In this document: piece by piece, positions 43,810-53,402 of the stretch
Layout: every line of letters begins with the position of its first letter
Numbering within the stretch: position 1 is the first letter of the stretch
The notes under the pieces: generated by a model
The model's input: only the letters and a program-made list of their open reading frames with translations
Database searches by the model: none
Told to the model about the DNA's origin: nothing
Origin: Planctomycetota bacterium
GTDB lineage: Bacteria; Planctomycetota; UBA1135; GCA-002686595
Direction of reading: 5' to 3'
NCBI GenBank assembly: GCA_026692665.1
Contig: JAPLOF010000056.1
Coordinates: 1 to 64,000, forward strand
Length of the DNA: 64,000 nucleotides
Translations under genes and position numbers: made by a program

Positions 43810-45678
43810 TCAGCGCGGGGCGCCGCGCTCGGCCGCGTCCGCTCGCGCGCGACTCTCTCGCGCGCCCGCTGGATCGCCAGTCGCATCCTGCAGGTCGGCG
43901 AGCATGCGCCACAGGTCGAAGCGCGTCGGGGCGAGCTCGACGGCGCGCTCGACCCGCGCGCGAGCCTCGGGCAGCCGGTTCAACGCGGCGAGTGCCTGAC
44001 CGGCGAGTGCCAGCGTCCCCGCGTCGCCGGGATTCTGTGCGATCGCGATCTCGAACTGAGCCAGCCCCTCCGCGAGTCTCCCGGACATGCACAGGGCGCC
44101 GGCCAGGTTCTCGCGCGCCGGGAGGAAGGCCGGATCGGTCTCCACCGCGCGCTGGAAGGCCGCGATCGCCTCTTCGACGCGCCCGCGCTGCGCCGCCTCG
44201 ACGCCGAGGTTGTAGTCCTTCACCGCGAGCTCGCGCCGCCCCTCGGCTTCCGCCTTGCTCGCGGCCCGGGCCGTCTGCTCGGCCAGTTGCTCGCGAAGAC
44301 CCGTGTACGAGATCCAGCCGATGGGCAGCGCGGTCGCGGCGAAGACCCCGCCCGCGAGCGTCCAACGGCCAGCGCGTTTCAGCGGCGTCTTCTGCACGCG
44401 CACGTCGGGAGCCCACATCAGCCGGACGAGCTCGATACCCCACCAGGCCAGGATCGCGGAGATACCCAGCGCGAAGAGGAAGGAAACCGACTCCTGCAGT
44501 CCGCGGAAGCAGGCCATCGCGACCAGGAACAGGACGGCCATGCCGACCTCCTCGAGGATCGTGTGGTCCGCCTTCGGACGTGACTTGCCTCGGAACACGA
44601 GGATGACCGCGAACGAGAAGGCCCAGGTGATCGCGGTGAAGCGCAGGTTCCAGATGCCGTCGTGCCACAGGAAGATCGCGAGCGTCGCGAAGGCGAACCC
44701 CGCGGACAGGGCGAGGCGGGCCCAGTCGAACGCGGGCTTCGAGGGTTTCTCCGGCTTCGACTTCGCGGTCGCGAGGAGCGCCGGCTTTCCGAAGCCGACG
44801 TAGAGCGCGTCGTTGGGGCACACGCTGACGCAGTCCAGGCACTTCATGCAGCCGGGATCGACGACCATTCCGAATTCCCGGACTTCGCGCGCGACGTTCA
44901 CGTTCGACGTGCACACGGCCGTGCAGTGGCCGCAGCCCTCGCACGCGTCCGTCACGCGGATCCGCGCGGGGGCGACCTGGTCCACCACGCCGAAGATCCC
45001 GCCGTACGGACAGCCGTAGGTGCAGAAGCCCTTGGAGCCGAGCAACCACACGATCACGAAGCCGCAGACGGCGAGGGTCACGAGGCCCTCGCCCCAGGTC
45101 TTCGGGAACGTGCGCCACAGGTCCTCGGTCATGAAATGCGCGCCGGTCACGTGGAGCGACTGCCCGGCCAGCGCGCGGTCGAACAGCGGCGCCAGGAACA
45201 TGTAGACGAACGCGAGCCAGGGCACGACGCGCAGCGGTCCCATGTCCACGAGGCGCGGCACGAGCCCGATCTTCCCCAGGAGCCAGCGGCAGAAGTCCTG
45301 GAGGGCGACGATGTGGCAGGCCCAGCCGCAGAACCAGCGGCCCAGGATCGCCGTGCTGGCGATCGCGACCACGAACAGCACGAAGCCGACGTTGACGATG
45401 CCCGTCGTGCTGAACTCCATCGACTCGGAGGGCTCGAACGGCGAGAGCGTCCGGCCGGTCGTCCACCAATGCACGAAGTGCGCGGCGATCAGCACGTGCA
45501 CCAGGATCAGGACCGCCGCGCGCCACGGCCCGACACGTGACTTCCGGATCGCGGCCCGGCCCCGCGGCTCCGAGGACGGATGGATCGGCAGCTCGACGGC
45601 ACTCCGGTCCGACCGGGCGTCGGACTTCGTTCCACCCCGGGCCTTCGCCGGTGCATCACCCTGGCATCGTTCGCTCAT
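43810..45678 (-). CDS. NapH/NosR-like 4Fe-4S membrane protein fused to TPR repeats
   Basis: 622 residues. After a 45-residue polar N-terminus come several membrane helices with the NapH-type cytoplasmic cysteine motifs WFCGWACHIVALQDF and GFCTYGCPYGGIFG. Two ferredoxin motifs follow, CEGCGHCTAVC and CMKCLDCVSVCPNDAL, so two 4Fe-4S clusters are expected. More helices lead to a TPR domain (about residues 475-605: DYNLGVEAAQRGRVEEAIAA, ETDPAFLPARENLAGALCMS). NapH-type proteins pass electrons from quinol to periplasmic systems; no nap or nos genes are nearby, so the acceptor is unknown. It starts 27 bases after the preceding gene of the same strand. Confidence 0.87.
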   Translation of the reverse strand: MSERCQGDAPAKARGGTKSDARSDRSAVELPIHPSSEPRGRAAIRKSRVGPWRAAVLILVHVLIAAHFVHWWTTGRTLSPFEPSESMEFSTTGIVNVGFVLFVVAIASTAILGRWFCGWACHIVALQDFCRWLLGKIGLVPRLVDMGPLRVVPWLAFVYMFLAPLFDRALAGQSLHVTGAHFMTEDLWRTFPKTWGEGLVTLAVCGFVIVWLLGSKGFCTYGCPYGGIFGVVDQVAPARIRVTDACEGCGHCTAVCTSNVNVAREVREFGMVVDPGCMKCLDCVSVCPNDALYVGFGKPALLATAKSKPEKPSKPAFDWARLALSAGFAFATLAIFLWHDGIWNLRFTAITWAFSFAVILVFRGKSRPKADHTILEEVGMAVLFLVAMACFRGLQESVSFLFALGISAILAWWGIELVRLMWAPDVRVQKTPLKRAGRWTLAGGVFAATALPIGWISYTGLREQLAEQTARAASKAEAEGRRELAVKDYNLGVEAAQRGRVEEAIAAFQRAVETDPAFLPARENLAGALCMSGRLAEGLAQFEIAIAQNPGDAGTLALAGQALAALNRLPEARARVERAVELAPTRFDLWRMLADLQDATGDPAGARESRARADAAERGAPR

Positions 45679-45705
45679 CCGCGGCGGGCGCGGACGCCCG
45701 ATCGA

Positions 45706-47469
45706 TCAGGGAGTGTAGGTGACCGTGACGCCGTTCGTCAGGTTGAAGGTCGCGGAGGTGCAGTACATCGCCGCGTTCCGGTACCAGACCTGGAAGTTGA
45801 ACGTGCTGCCGGCCGCCATGCACTGCGAGAAGTTCGTGCACAGGTCGGCGCCGATCCCCGGCCCGTAGGTCGCCGTTCCGGTCGCGCTGGCCGTCTTGAG
45901 CTCCAGCCGGTAGGTCGGGGATGCGACGCAGCGCAAGCCGTCGCCGAAGGGCGTCTGCGTCTGGTTCGGCCCCCCGAAGAACAGCGTCGAGGTGCCGGCG
46001 GGCATGCTGGCCGCGGACATCTGGAGGTCGTCCGTGGTGACGCTCGTGGTCCCGACCCCGTCCAGGGTCGCTCCCACGCCGGTCGAGTTGCGGCAGCCCG
46101 TGCCGGGGGAGTCGTTGCCGCACGGCCCGAGGCCGGCTTCGCAGGTGCAGTAGCGACCGTAGATCTGCTCGCACTCGTCGGGGATGCCGTTGTTGTTCGA
46201 ATCGTTCGAGGCGCCCTGGCCGATGTCGACCGAGTCCTCGACGCCGTTCATGTTGCAGTCGAAGTACGGATCCAGCTCCAGGGCGATCGCGTCGAGTTCG
46301 TCCCGCGGGCCGCCCGAGCGCTGCGTGGAGAGCCCGAGCGCTTCGGCCGCGATGAAGATCCCCGGCCGGCCGTTCCCGCCCGCGACCGGCGTCGTGAGGA
46401 TGTCGCCGGGCTCGATCGGCAGGCCGAGCAGCGAGTCCGTCTGTCCGACCACCACGGATCCGCGGCGCACGGAGTAGAGCAGCATGTCCGTGCCGCCCGT
46501 GAGCGGCCCGACCCAGTCGTACGGCGTCTGCGACGGCTGGAAGATCCCGTCGCCGTTGTCGGAGAGGATGAGGGCGTCGAGGTCGTCCTGGAAGGGGCTC
46601 AGGCCGAGCTGCGAGGGCGACGCGTACACGGTCGGCGACCCGGTCACGATCAGCTTGCGCAGGACGGCCGCGGGCGAGAACCCGTTCAGCTGCGCCGAGT
46701 TGCTGTTGGGCACGCCATTCGGATCGGGGAAGCCGCCGTCGAGAGAGTAGTAGATCGCTGCCTGCGGGCCGGTCGGCAGCGGGCCGACGGACAGCGCGTC
46801 CAGGTTGTCGCCGGCGTCGGCGGCCGGCGAGGGCGGCAGGCTGTGGGGCTCGAACAGCCCGAGGCCCGGCGCCAGACCGCCCGTCGTGCTCGGCGATCCA
46901 TTGCCGTCGAAGACGAGCCGGTTCGAGGGCTGGACCGTTCCCGGGGCGACCGGCGGGACGAAGTCGAACACCGGCGTGAACACATCGCTCGCCGCGTCGC
47001 GCCCCAGCGCCTCGGTCCGCACGCTGGGCGTGCCGAAGGTGGTCGGGAGGCCCTGGGCGAATCGGTCCACCGAGAAGTAGAGCCGCGGCCGCGTCTGGCC
47101 GGCCATCGGAGCCGGATAGCGGTCCTCGTTGCCGAACGAGATCGCGTCCACCTCGACGCCGCACGGCTGTCCCGAGACGGTGCCGACGCAGGTCGCGTAG
47201 AGCGTGATCCCGATCCCGCCGCCGGTCAGGGCCGTGAAAGGCGCGGCCGTCACGTTGAACGTTCCCGCTCCGGTCGCGCGTCGCAGGATGTCGCCTTCCG
47301 TGATCGGCACGGCCGCGCCGGAGTCCGGCCGCGACTTCGTGGGCCCGTGGTAGTCGACCGAGAAGAAGACCTGCGGCTGCTGGGCGTACGAGGGCGCGCC
47401 GACGACGGCAGCGAGTGCCGCCCCGAAAAGGAGCGTCCGCCGCCGGAACGGAAGTGTGTTGTGCGTCAT
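45706..47469 (-). CDS. Large secreted protein with planctomycete-type DCN/NG signature
   Basis: 587 residues with a signal peptide (RRRTLLFGAALAAVVGAPSY, then AQ at the likely cleavage site). The middle alternates repeated segments of the kind VFFSVDYHGPTKSRPDSGAA, LYFSVDRFAQGLP, IYYSLDGGFPDPNG and LLYSVRRGSVVVG, so it is built from about four related beta units. Near residues 408-438 is DCNMNGVEDSVDIGQGASND followed by SNNNGIPDECE, a Ca-binding-like signature frequent in planctomycete secreted proteins. The C-terminal domain has several Cys and a beta-rich look. A surface or extracellular role is likely. It is upstream of, and likely cotranscribed with, the NapH-like gene. Confidence 0.8.
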   Translation of the reverse strand: MTHNTLPFRRRTLLFGAALAAVVGAPSYAQQPQVFFSVDYHGPTKSRPDSGAAVPITEGDILRRATGAGTFNVTAAPFTALTGGGIGITLYATCVGTVSGQPCGVEVDAISFGNEDRYPAPMAGQTRPRLYFSVDRFAQGLPTTFGTPSVRTEALGRDAASDVFTPVFDFVPPVAPGTVQPSNRLVFDGNGSPSTTGGLAPGLGLFEPHSLPPSPAADAGDNLDALSVGPLPTGPQAAIYYSLDGGFPDPNGVPNSNSAQLNGFSPAAVLRKLIVTGSPTVYASPSQLGLSPFQDDLDALILSDNGDGIFQPSQTPYDWVGPLTGGTDMLLYSVRRGSVVVGQTDSLLGLPIEPGDILTTPVAGGNGRPGIFIAAEALGLSTQRSGGPRDELDAIALELDPYFDCNMNGVEDSVDIGQGASNDSNNNGIPDECEQIYGRYCTCEAGLGPCGNDSPGTGCRNSTGVGATLDGVGTTSVTTDDLQMSAASMPAGTSTLFFGGPNQTQTPFGDGLRCVASPTYRLELKTASATGTATYGPGIGADLCTNFSQCMAAGSTFNFQVWYRNAAMYCTSATFNLTNGVTVTYTP

Positions 47470-47768
47470 GGCGTCGGCCCTGGTCGCGCGCGCGGCGCTC
47501 CCTGAGACTCTCCTTCGAAGGGTACCCGTCATCGGAAAAAGCGGCAATTCAGCGCGCCTCGTACCGTCAGGACGCGCGCCGTCGCGGCCGTGTTCCGTGC
47601 CGCTCCAGACGCGCTCCGAGCCCGTGCAAGGTCGATTCGAGCACAGGCACCGGCTGCGCTCGGCGTGGAACGGAAAGTCGAAGAAATCCGTCGAGTCCGC
47701 GGATTCGTGTCGTCGCGACCGCCGGGACGCATGGGAATCCGCCGTGGGCGCGACCCGGCCACGGATCG
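47470..47768. other. Intergenic region between kinase gene and secreted-protein gene
   Basis: 299 bases, both neighbours on the minus strand. On that strand a TACCCT hexamer lies about 50 bases before the secreted-protein start, followed by GAAGGAGAG, a possible ribosome binding site. A short GTCGCG/CGCGAC inverted repeat lies near the kinase end. Open frames here have no protein-like composition. Confidence 0.55.
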
Positions 47769-50700
47769 TCAGTCGAAGGGCAGCGGCGCGGCCAGCGCGC
47801 GCTCGCGCTTCAGCTCCCAGTCGGCCAGCGTGCGTGGCTGGCGCCTGCGCGCCGCGCCCAGCGGGTCGAGCGGCCACACGCGGATGCGTCCGTCCTCCAG
47901 CCCGGCGACGACCGACATGCCGTCGGGGCGGCGGGCGAAGATCGCGCTCTGCACGCCCGATCCGAGGTCCGCGCGCTGCACGATTGGAGATCCGTCGCGC
48001 GTGCTCCACACGAACACGCTGCCGTCGGACGCGCCGGTCAAGGCCTGGGTGCCGTCGTCGGAGAAGGCCGCGCAGGTGATGTTCGCGCGGTGCGCATTGT
48101 GCGGCATCTCGGTCTTCCCGCTCGCGGCATCCAGGACGCGCACGGCCTTCGTCCCCGGTTCGAGCCCGAGCGCGAGCACCCGTTCGGCCGGTGGATCCCA
48201 CTCGATCCCGCGCAGGTAGAAGACGAACCGTTCGGCCCGCGACTCCTGCTCGTCTCCCGGGCGCCAGAAGCGCACGAAGCGATCCGAGCACCCGACGGCG
48301 AGTTCCGAGCCGTCCCGCGCGGCGTCGAGCGCCACGATCGCGGAGGCGGCGGCGCCGGATCGAAGGAAGCTGTGTTCGGCGAGGCGCTCGCGTCCGGTCG
48401 AGTCCGTCACCACGACCGTGCCGTTCGCGAAGCCGAACGCGATGCGGCTTCCGTCACCCAGGTACGTGGCGCACGTGACCCGCGCTCCGTCGGGGCCGAT
48501 CGGCACGCGCACCGGAGTCGCGTTCGGGACGGCGGCATCCCACACGGATGCGTGGCCGTCCCGGCCGACGATCACGACTTGCGCGCCCGCGTTCTGCGTC
48601 GCGATGGTCGCGATCCCGCCGCCGGTCGGCGGGGTGCTCGCGACGGATGCACCCGTGGAGGAGTCCCACGCCCGCACCACGCCGTCCTCGCCCGCGGTGA
48701 CGGCGAACGCGCCGTGTCCCGCGAAGCGCGCGTCGACGAGCGGCTTCCCGTGGGGCAGCGCGACCACGAGGCCGCCCGCCGCGATCGACCACACGCGCGC
48801 GGTGCCGTCCGAGCACGCGGACAGGACGCGATCCCCGTCCTCCGCGAGCCTCAGTGCCCGCACGGCGCCCGCGTGGCCGACGAGATCGAACGTGTCGGGC
48901 CGCGCGTGCGCGAACCACACGTACGCGAACCCGCTCGTCGCCGTGACGACGCGCGATCCATCGGGGCTCCAGGCGACGTCGAGCTGGCGCCGCGTGAGCG
49001 GGAACGTGCGCACGATCCCGCCCGTCCGGGCGTCGTAGACCCGCACGATCGGCTCGCCGGATGCGACCGCGATGCGCTCGCCGTCGGGACTCCACACGAG
49101 GCGCGCCCCTGGGCGCCGTCCAGGAAGCGCGAGCTCGACGGGCTCGCCGTCGGAGCTCCACACCCAGGCCGTGGCCGACTCGTCGGGCCCGCACCCGAGG
49201 ACCATGCGATGCCCGTGCGGCGCGATCGAGAGGCTCCGCACGGGCGTCGCCGGCGCGCGGACGCGCTGGACCGCCAGCGAGCGGCCGTCCCGGATCTCGA
49301 TCTCGCCCGAGTCGAGGGCCAGCGCGAACCAGCTGCCGTCGGCGGCGGCGTCCACGGCGAGACTCGCCGCCTCGGCCCCCGGTGCAGCCTGCGGTTCGCC
49401 CGAGAGGCGCACGTCGGCGAGATCGAATCCGCTCGTGCCGAACAGGAGGATCCGGCCATCGGCGCTCCAGCGCGCGTCGACGTAGGGGCCCGGGCGCTCC
49501 GCGAGGACTTCCAGGCCCGTGAGATCGAGCACGCGGACCGCGCCCGTCGCCGCGCGGGTCAAGAGGTGCCTCGTGTCGCGCGAGAACTCGAGCCTGGTCG
49601 CGCGCTGGCCCGTCGCGATCGTGCCGAGGATCGAGCCGTCCGCGAGCCGCGCGAGCGTGATGGACCCGTCGATGGTCGCGAGGGCGACCCGCTCGCCGGC
49701 CGGGTCGATCTCGAGGAGGTCGATGGCCCCGTGACCGGCCGCGATGCGGCTGACGCGCGCCCCGGTCGCGAGCTCCCACACGTGCGCGACGCCGTCGGGG
49801 AATGCTCCCACCGCGTACTGGCCGCGCGGGTCGACGGCGAGATCCGTCATCAGCTGCGAAGTCTCGTCGCCGGCGAGCACGCGCTCGAGCCAGCAGCCCT
49901 CGAGGGCCGGATACAGCGCGGACATGGTCTGGTAGCCCGGAGCACGCTCGGCGGCCTGGATCCCGAGCGCGAGCGCGGCGCTGGCGTCCTCGGAGACGAG
50001 CTCGATGCTGCGCTGGGCCAGGTGCTTCCCGAGCGCGACCTCCAGCGCCGCGTCCTTCTCGCACAGCGCCTGGTCCTTCGCGCTCACGGCGCGCGTCTCG
50101 GCCGAGAGCAGGTTGAGCGCGACGAGCAGTCCGGCCGTCAGCGAGACGATCGTCCCAATCGTCGTCGCCGCCAACGCGGGATGCTTGCGCACCCAGCGCA
50201 CGAACCGCACGCGCACGCCCGCCGGCCGCGCGCGGATCGGTTCGTACTGGCGAATGCGCCTCAAATCCTCGGCCAGGTCGAGCGCGGTCGCATACCGCCG
50301 CGCGCGGTCCTTCTCGAGCGCCGTCTCGAGGACGACGGCGACGTCCTCGGGCAGCTTCGCGTTGAAGGAGCGCGGATCCGGCGGCGCCTGCGACTGGATC
50401 GCCATGTACAGGGCCGGCCGCGCCGCCTGCTCGAACGGCCGGTGCAACGTGAGCGCCTCGTACAGCGCGACGCCCAGCGAATACACGTCCGTGCGCCTGT
50501 CCAGCGCCTCGCTCGCGAGCTCCAGCTGCTCGGGAGACATGTACGCAGGCGTGCCGAAAACCTCGCCCGATTCCGTGATGCGCGAGGCGTCCGTTTCGCT
50601 CTCGTCGCGCGCGAGGCCGAAGTCGAGCAGGACCGGCTTGCCGTCCAGGGTGACGATCACGTTGCCGGGCTTCACGTCGCGGTGCACCACGCCCGCCTCA

Positions 50701-51401
50701 TGCGCCGCGTGCAGGGCGCGCGCCGCGCGCTCGAAGAACAGGAGGACCTGGTCGAGCTCGAGCTTCGACCGGGGCGGGAAGCGCGCGTCCACCGCGCGGG
50801 GAGTCGTATCGTCTCCGGCGTCGAGGCGGAACGCGTCCGCTCGATCCGCGCCGCTCGCCGGTGCACCGCCCGGCTCCGCGAGCTTCTTCGCGTCGGCGAG
50901 GACCTCCGCGAGCGTGCGCCCCTCGACGTAGCGCATCGCGAGGTACGGCGTGGCGCTCTCGAGATCGGCCTCGTAGACCGTGCACAAGCTCGGGTGCTCG
51001 AGCCGCGCGATGATCTCGGCCTCGCGACGGAATCGGCGCAACTTGTCGTCGCGGATCGTGTCGAAACGCGTCGCGAGCACCTTGAGCGCGACGCGCCGCA
51101 GGATGCGCGTGTCCTCGGCCAGGAACACGGTGCCCTGCCCGCCGCGGCCGAGTTCCGAGATCAACCTGTACGGCCCGATGCGATCCGTTCCCCCGAGGTC
51201 GGGCGCCTTGGCTCCACCGGCCCCCGCGACTTCCTCGGGCCGGCGCAGGTTCAGCCACTCGTGCGCGACCGCTTCCTGGCTCGCTGGAAAGCGCCCGAGC
51301 CAATGGGCGAGAGGCGGATCCTCTCCGCGTTCGCGTGCCGCCACGTAGGCGTCGACGAAATCGAAGACATCCGCCGCGTGCGGGTCGTCGCTGCGCGCCA
51401 T
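47769..51401 (-). CDS. Membrane Ser/Thr protein kinase with C-terminal WD40 repeats
   Basis: 1,210 residues. A Hanks-type kinase domain spans about 75-390: glycine loop ELGRGGQGTVF (85-90), catalytic Lys107 in RRVALKVLA, VVHRDVKPGN (HRD 241-243) and LLDFGLARDE (DFG 261-263), then GTPAYMSPEQ. A 40-residue acidic insert lies before the HRD helix. One membrane helix is at about 408-432 (LAATTIGTIVSLTAGLLVAL). The remaining 700 residues are WD40-like beta-propeller repeats (for example LLTRAATGAVRVLDL, RVLSACSDGTARVWSI, ALTGASDGSVFVWST), expected outside the membrane as sensor or binding surface. The gene is divergent from an ECF sigma factor 53 bases away. Confidence 0.93.
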   Translation of the reverse strand: MARSDDPHAADVFDFVDAYVAARERGEDPPLAHWLGRFPASQEAVAHEWLNLRRPEEVAGAGGAKAPDLGGTDRIGPYRLISELGRGGQGTVFLAEDTRILRRVALKVLATRFDTIRDDKLRRFRREAEIIARLEHPSLCTVYEADLESATPYLAMRYVEGRTLAEVLADAKKLAEPGGAPASGADRADAFRLDAGDDTTPRAVDARFPPRSKLELDQVLLFFERAARALHAAHEAGVVHRDVKPGNVIVTLDGKPVLLDFGLARDESETDASRITESGEVFGTPAYMSPEQLELASEALDRRTDVYSLGVALYEALTLHRPFEQAARPALYMAIQSQAPPDPRSFNAKLPEDVAVVLETALEKDRARRYATALDLAEDLRRIRQYEPIRARPAGVRVRFVRWVRKHPALAATTIGTIVSLTAGLLVALNLLSAETRAVSAKDQALCEKDAALEVALGKHLAQRSIELVSEDASAALALGIQAAERAPGYQTMSALYPALEGCWLERVLAGDETSQLMTDLAVDPRGQYAVGAFPDGVAHVWELATGARVSRIAAGHGAIDLLEIDPAGERVALATIDGSITLARLADGSILGTIATGQRATRLEFSRDTRHLLTRAATGAVRVLDLTGLEVLAERPGPYVDARWSADGRILLFGTSGFDLADVRLSGEPQAAPGAEAASLAVDAAADGSWFALALDSGEIEIRDGRSLAVQRVRAPATPVRSLSIAPHGHRMVLGCGPDESATAWVWSSDGEPVELALPGRRPGARLVWSPDGERIAVASGEPIVRVYDARTGGIVRTFPLTRRQLDVAWSPDGSRVVTATSGFAYVWFAHARPDTFDLVGHAGAVRALRLAEDGDRVLSACSDGTARVWSIAAGGLVVALPHGKPLVDARFAGHGAFAVTAGEDGVVRAWDSSTGASVASTPPTGGGIATIATQNAGAQVVIVGRDGHASVWDAAVPNATPVRVPIGPDGARVTCATYLGDGSRIAFGFANGTVVVTDSTGRERLAEHSFLRSGAAASAIVALDAARDGSELAVGCSDRFVRFWRPGDEQESRAERFVFYLRGIEWDPPAERVLALGLEPGTKAVRVLDAASGKTEMPHNAHRANITCAAFSDDGTQALTGASDGSVFVWSTRDGSPIVQRADLGSGVQSAIFARRPDGMSVVAGLEDGRIRVWPLDPLGAARRRQPRTLADWELKRERALAAPLPFD

Positions 51402-51435
51402 GGCGGTCAGTGTCGCCGCTGCGGCCGCACGCTGC

Positions 51436-51441
51436 TAGCAT
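51436..51441 (+). promoter_or_regulatory. Candidate -10 box of the ECF sigma factor gene
   Basis: TAGCAT, 13 bases before the ATG at 51455, inside the GCTAGC palindrome in the 53-base gap between the kinase and sigma genes. The palindrome reads similarly on the other strand and could serve both directions. Confidence 0.35.
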
Positions 51442-51454
51442 CGCCTGCCGAACC

Positions 51455-52075
51455 ATGCACGCCGGCGACGCGGACACCACCGGGGACTCACCCGACACGC
51501 AACGCCTCGCGCGCGAGGCGCACGCCGGCGATTCCGCCCGATTCACGGACCTCTACGAGCGGATCGCTCCCGCGCTCTACGCCTGGGCCTCGATCCGCAT
51601 CCGCCCCGCGATGCGCGGCGCGCTCGATCCCGAGGACGTCGTGCAGGAGGTCTGGAGCCGCGCGTGGAAGGCGTTCCCGGGCTTCGACCCGGAGACGACC
51701 AGTTTCCGCATGTGGATCTTCCGCATCGGGAAGAACGTGATGCTCGAGGGCTTCCGCAAGATCCAGCGCGGCGGCCGCGGGGAAGCCGGCCCGTCGACGC
51801 GCTTGTTCCAGCTCGCGAACGTGCCCGATCCGGCCAGCGCGATCAGCCAGCGTGTCGCGCGCGACGACAGCATCCAGAAGCTGCTCGGCTGGGTCGGTGC
51901 TCTCGAGGAGGAGGAGCGGCAGCTCTTCGTGCACTGCGGGCTCGAGGGGCTCTCCTACACCGAGACGGCCGAGCGCATGAACCTGCAGAAGGACACGGTC
52001 GCGAAGCGCTGGCAGACGCTGCGCGCGCGCGTGCAGCAGTTCGGCGTGCCGCGCGACATGGTGGCGGGGGACTGA
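51455..52075 (+). CDS. ECF-type RNA polymerase sigma factor
   Basis: 206 residues with the two-domain ECF layout. Region 2 is ARFTDLYERIAPALYAWASI, LDPEDVVQEVWSRAWKAFPG and SFRMWIFRIGKNVMLEGFRK; region 4 is LEEEERQLFVHCGLEGLSYT, ETAERMNLQKDTVAKRWQTL with the helix-turn-helix. It directs transcription of an unknown regulon. No anti-sigma gene is adjacent; instead the divergent neighbour is a membrane Ser/Thr kinase, an arrangement seen for several ECF groups of planctomycetes in which phosphorylation is thought to replace the anti-sigma factor. The ATG at 51455 is used; the frame is open further upstream but without family resemblance. Confidence 0.93.
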   Translation: MHAGDADTTGDSPDTQRLAREAHAGDSARFTDLYERIAPALYAWASIRIRPAMRGALDPEDVVQEVWSRAWKAFPGFDPETTSFRMWIFRIGKNVMLEGFRKIQRGGRGEAGPSTRLFQLANVPDPASAISQRVARDDSIQKLLGWVGALEEEERQLFVHCGLEGLSYTETAERMNLQKDTVAKRWQTLRARVQQFGVPRDMVAGD

Positions 52076-52156
52076 AGCCTCGAGACTCCGCGCGAGGTCT
52101 GCTGCGCTTCGATCCCGGAGTCGGGCTCGACATTTCCGTGACGCGTTCGTGAGTGC

Positions 52157-53395
52157 CTATTCGGTCCTCCGATAGCCGCGCAGCTCCGGAGTCCTCCACG
52201 CCAGCCAGGCCGTCGCGACGATGCAGCCGATCCCGCCGCTCACGACCGAGAACACCGGCCCGAACGCCTGCGCGACGAAGCCCGCCTCGACCTCGCCCAA
52301 CTGCGGGCCGCCCATGAAGAACACCATGTTCACGCCGGTCATCCGACCGCGCATGCGGTCGGGGGTGGCGAGCTGACGGATCACGTTGCGGAGCACCATG
52401 CTGACCGTGTCGGCGACGCCGGTCAGGGCCAGGCACGCGAACGTCAGCACGAAATTCGTCGACAGCCCGAACGCGATCGTCGCCAGTCCGTAGGCCGCGA
52501 CGGACCACAGGAGCACCTGGCCCCGCCGCACGATGTCCTCCGCGTGGCGCGTCATCCACAGGCTGGCGACGACGGCTCCGATCGCGGGCGCCGCGACCAG
52601 GATTCCGTACCCGCGCTCGCCGACGTGCAGCACGTCCACGGCGAAGATCGGCAGGAGCGCCATCGCCGACGCGAAGAACGTGGCGAAGAAGTCGAGCAGC
52701 ATCGACGAGCGGATCAGCGGCGCGCGGAAGACCCAGGCCAGTCCTTCCCAGGCCGAGGCGAAGGAGATCGCGACGCGGTCCTCGGCTGGCTGCGGCGGCA
52801 GCGGCTTCATCGCGAACAGCGCGCCGATCACGAAGAGGAACGAGAGCGCGTTCAGGGCGTACACCCAGCCCAGGCCCAGGCTGGCGATCGCGAGGCCGGC
52901 CAGCATGGGTCCCGCGACGGCCGCGATCTGGAACAGGATCGTGTTCAGGCTGATCGCATTGGCGAAGTGGTGCGCGGGGACGAGCTTCGGGATCAGCGAT
53001 TGGCGCGCCGGGCCGTCGAACGAGCCGGCCGCGGAGAGCAGCCCCGTCAGCGCGTAGAGCGGCCAGACGCTGTCCAGCCCGCGGAAGGTCACCCAGGCGA
53101 GGATGCCCGCGACGAGCGCCATCGCGGCCTGGGTCCAGAGCATCAGCTTGCGCCGGTCGAGCGCGTCGGCGACGACGCCCGAGATCAGCGAGAAGACGAC
53201 GATCGGCACGAACTTGACGAGCCCGACCAGACCGAGCGCCGCCGCCCGCTGTCCTTCGGGCACGAGCAGCGCCACGTGCCACAGGATCGCGGCGTTGTGC
53301 ATCATCGACCCGGAGGTCGAGACGAGTTGGCCGAGCCACAGGAGGCGGAAGTCGCGGTGCTGGAGCGCGGGGAAGCTCTCGCGCACGGTGCCCAT
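52157..53395 (-). CDS. MFS transporter, EntS/MFS_3-like
   Basis: 412 residues, 12 predicted helices. The N-terminus FPALQHRDFRLLWLGQLVST and the loop SGVVADALDRRKLMLWTQ are typical of the MFS_3 group, which includes the enterobactin exporter EntS and uncharacterised exporters. No substrate can be assigned and no siderophore genes are near. A TACGAT box lies seven bases before the ATG on the minus strand. It ends tail to tail with the ECF sigma gene after an 81-base gap. Confidence 0.88.
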   Translation of the reverse strand: MGTVRESFPALQHRDFRLLWLGQLVSTSGSMMHNAAILWHVALLVPEGQRAAALGLVGLVKFVPIVVFSLISGVVADALDRRKLMLWTQAAMALVAGILAWVTFRGLDSVWPLYALTGLLSAAGSFDGPARQSLIPKLVPAHHFANAISLNTILFQIAAVAGPMLAGLAIASLGLGWVYALNALSFLFVIGALFAMKPLPPQPAEDRVAISFASAWEGLAWVFRAPLIRSSMLLDFFATFFASAMALLPIFAVDVLHVGERGYGILVAAPAIGAVVASLWMTRHAEDIVRRGQVLLWSVAAYGLATIAFGLSTNFVLTFACLALTGVADTVSMVLRNVIRQLATPDRMRGRMTGVNMVFFMGGPQLGEVEAGFVAQAFGPVFSVVSGGIGCIVATAWLAWRTPELRGYRRTE

Positions 53396-53402
53396 CGGGG
53401 AG

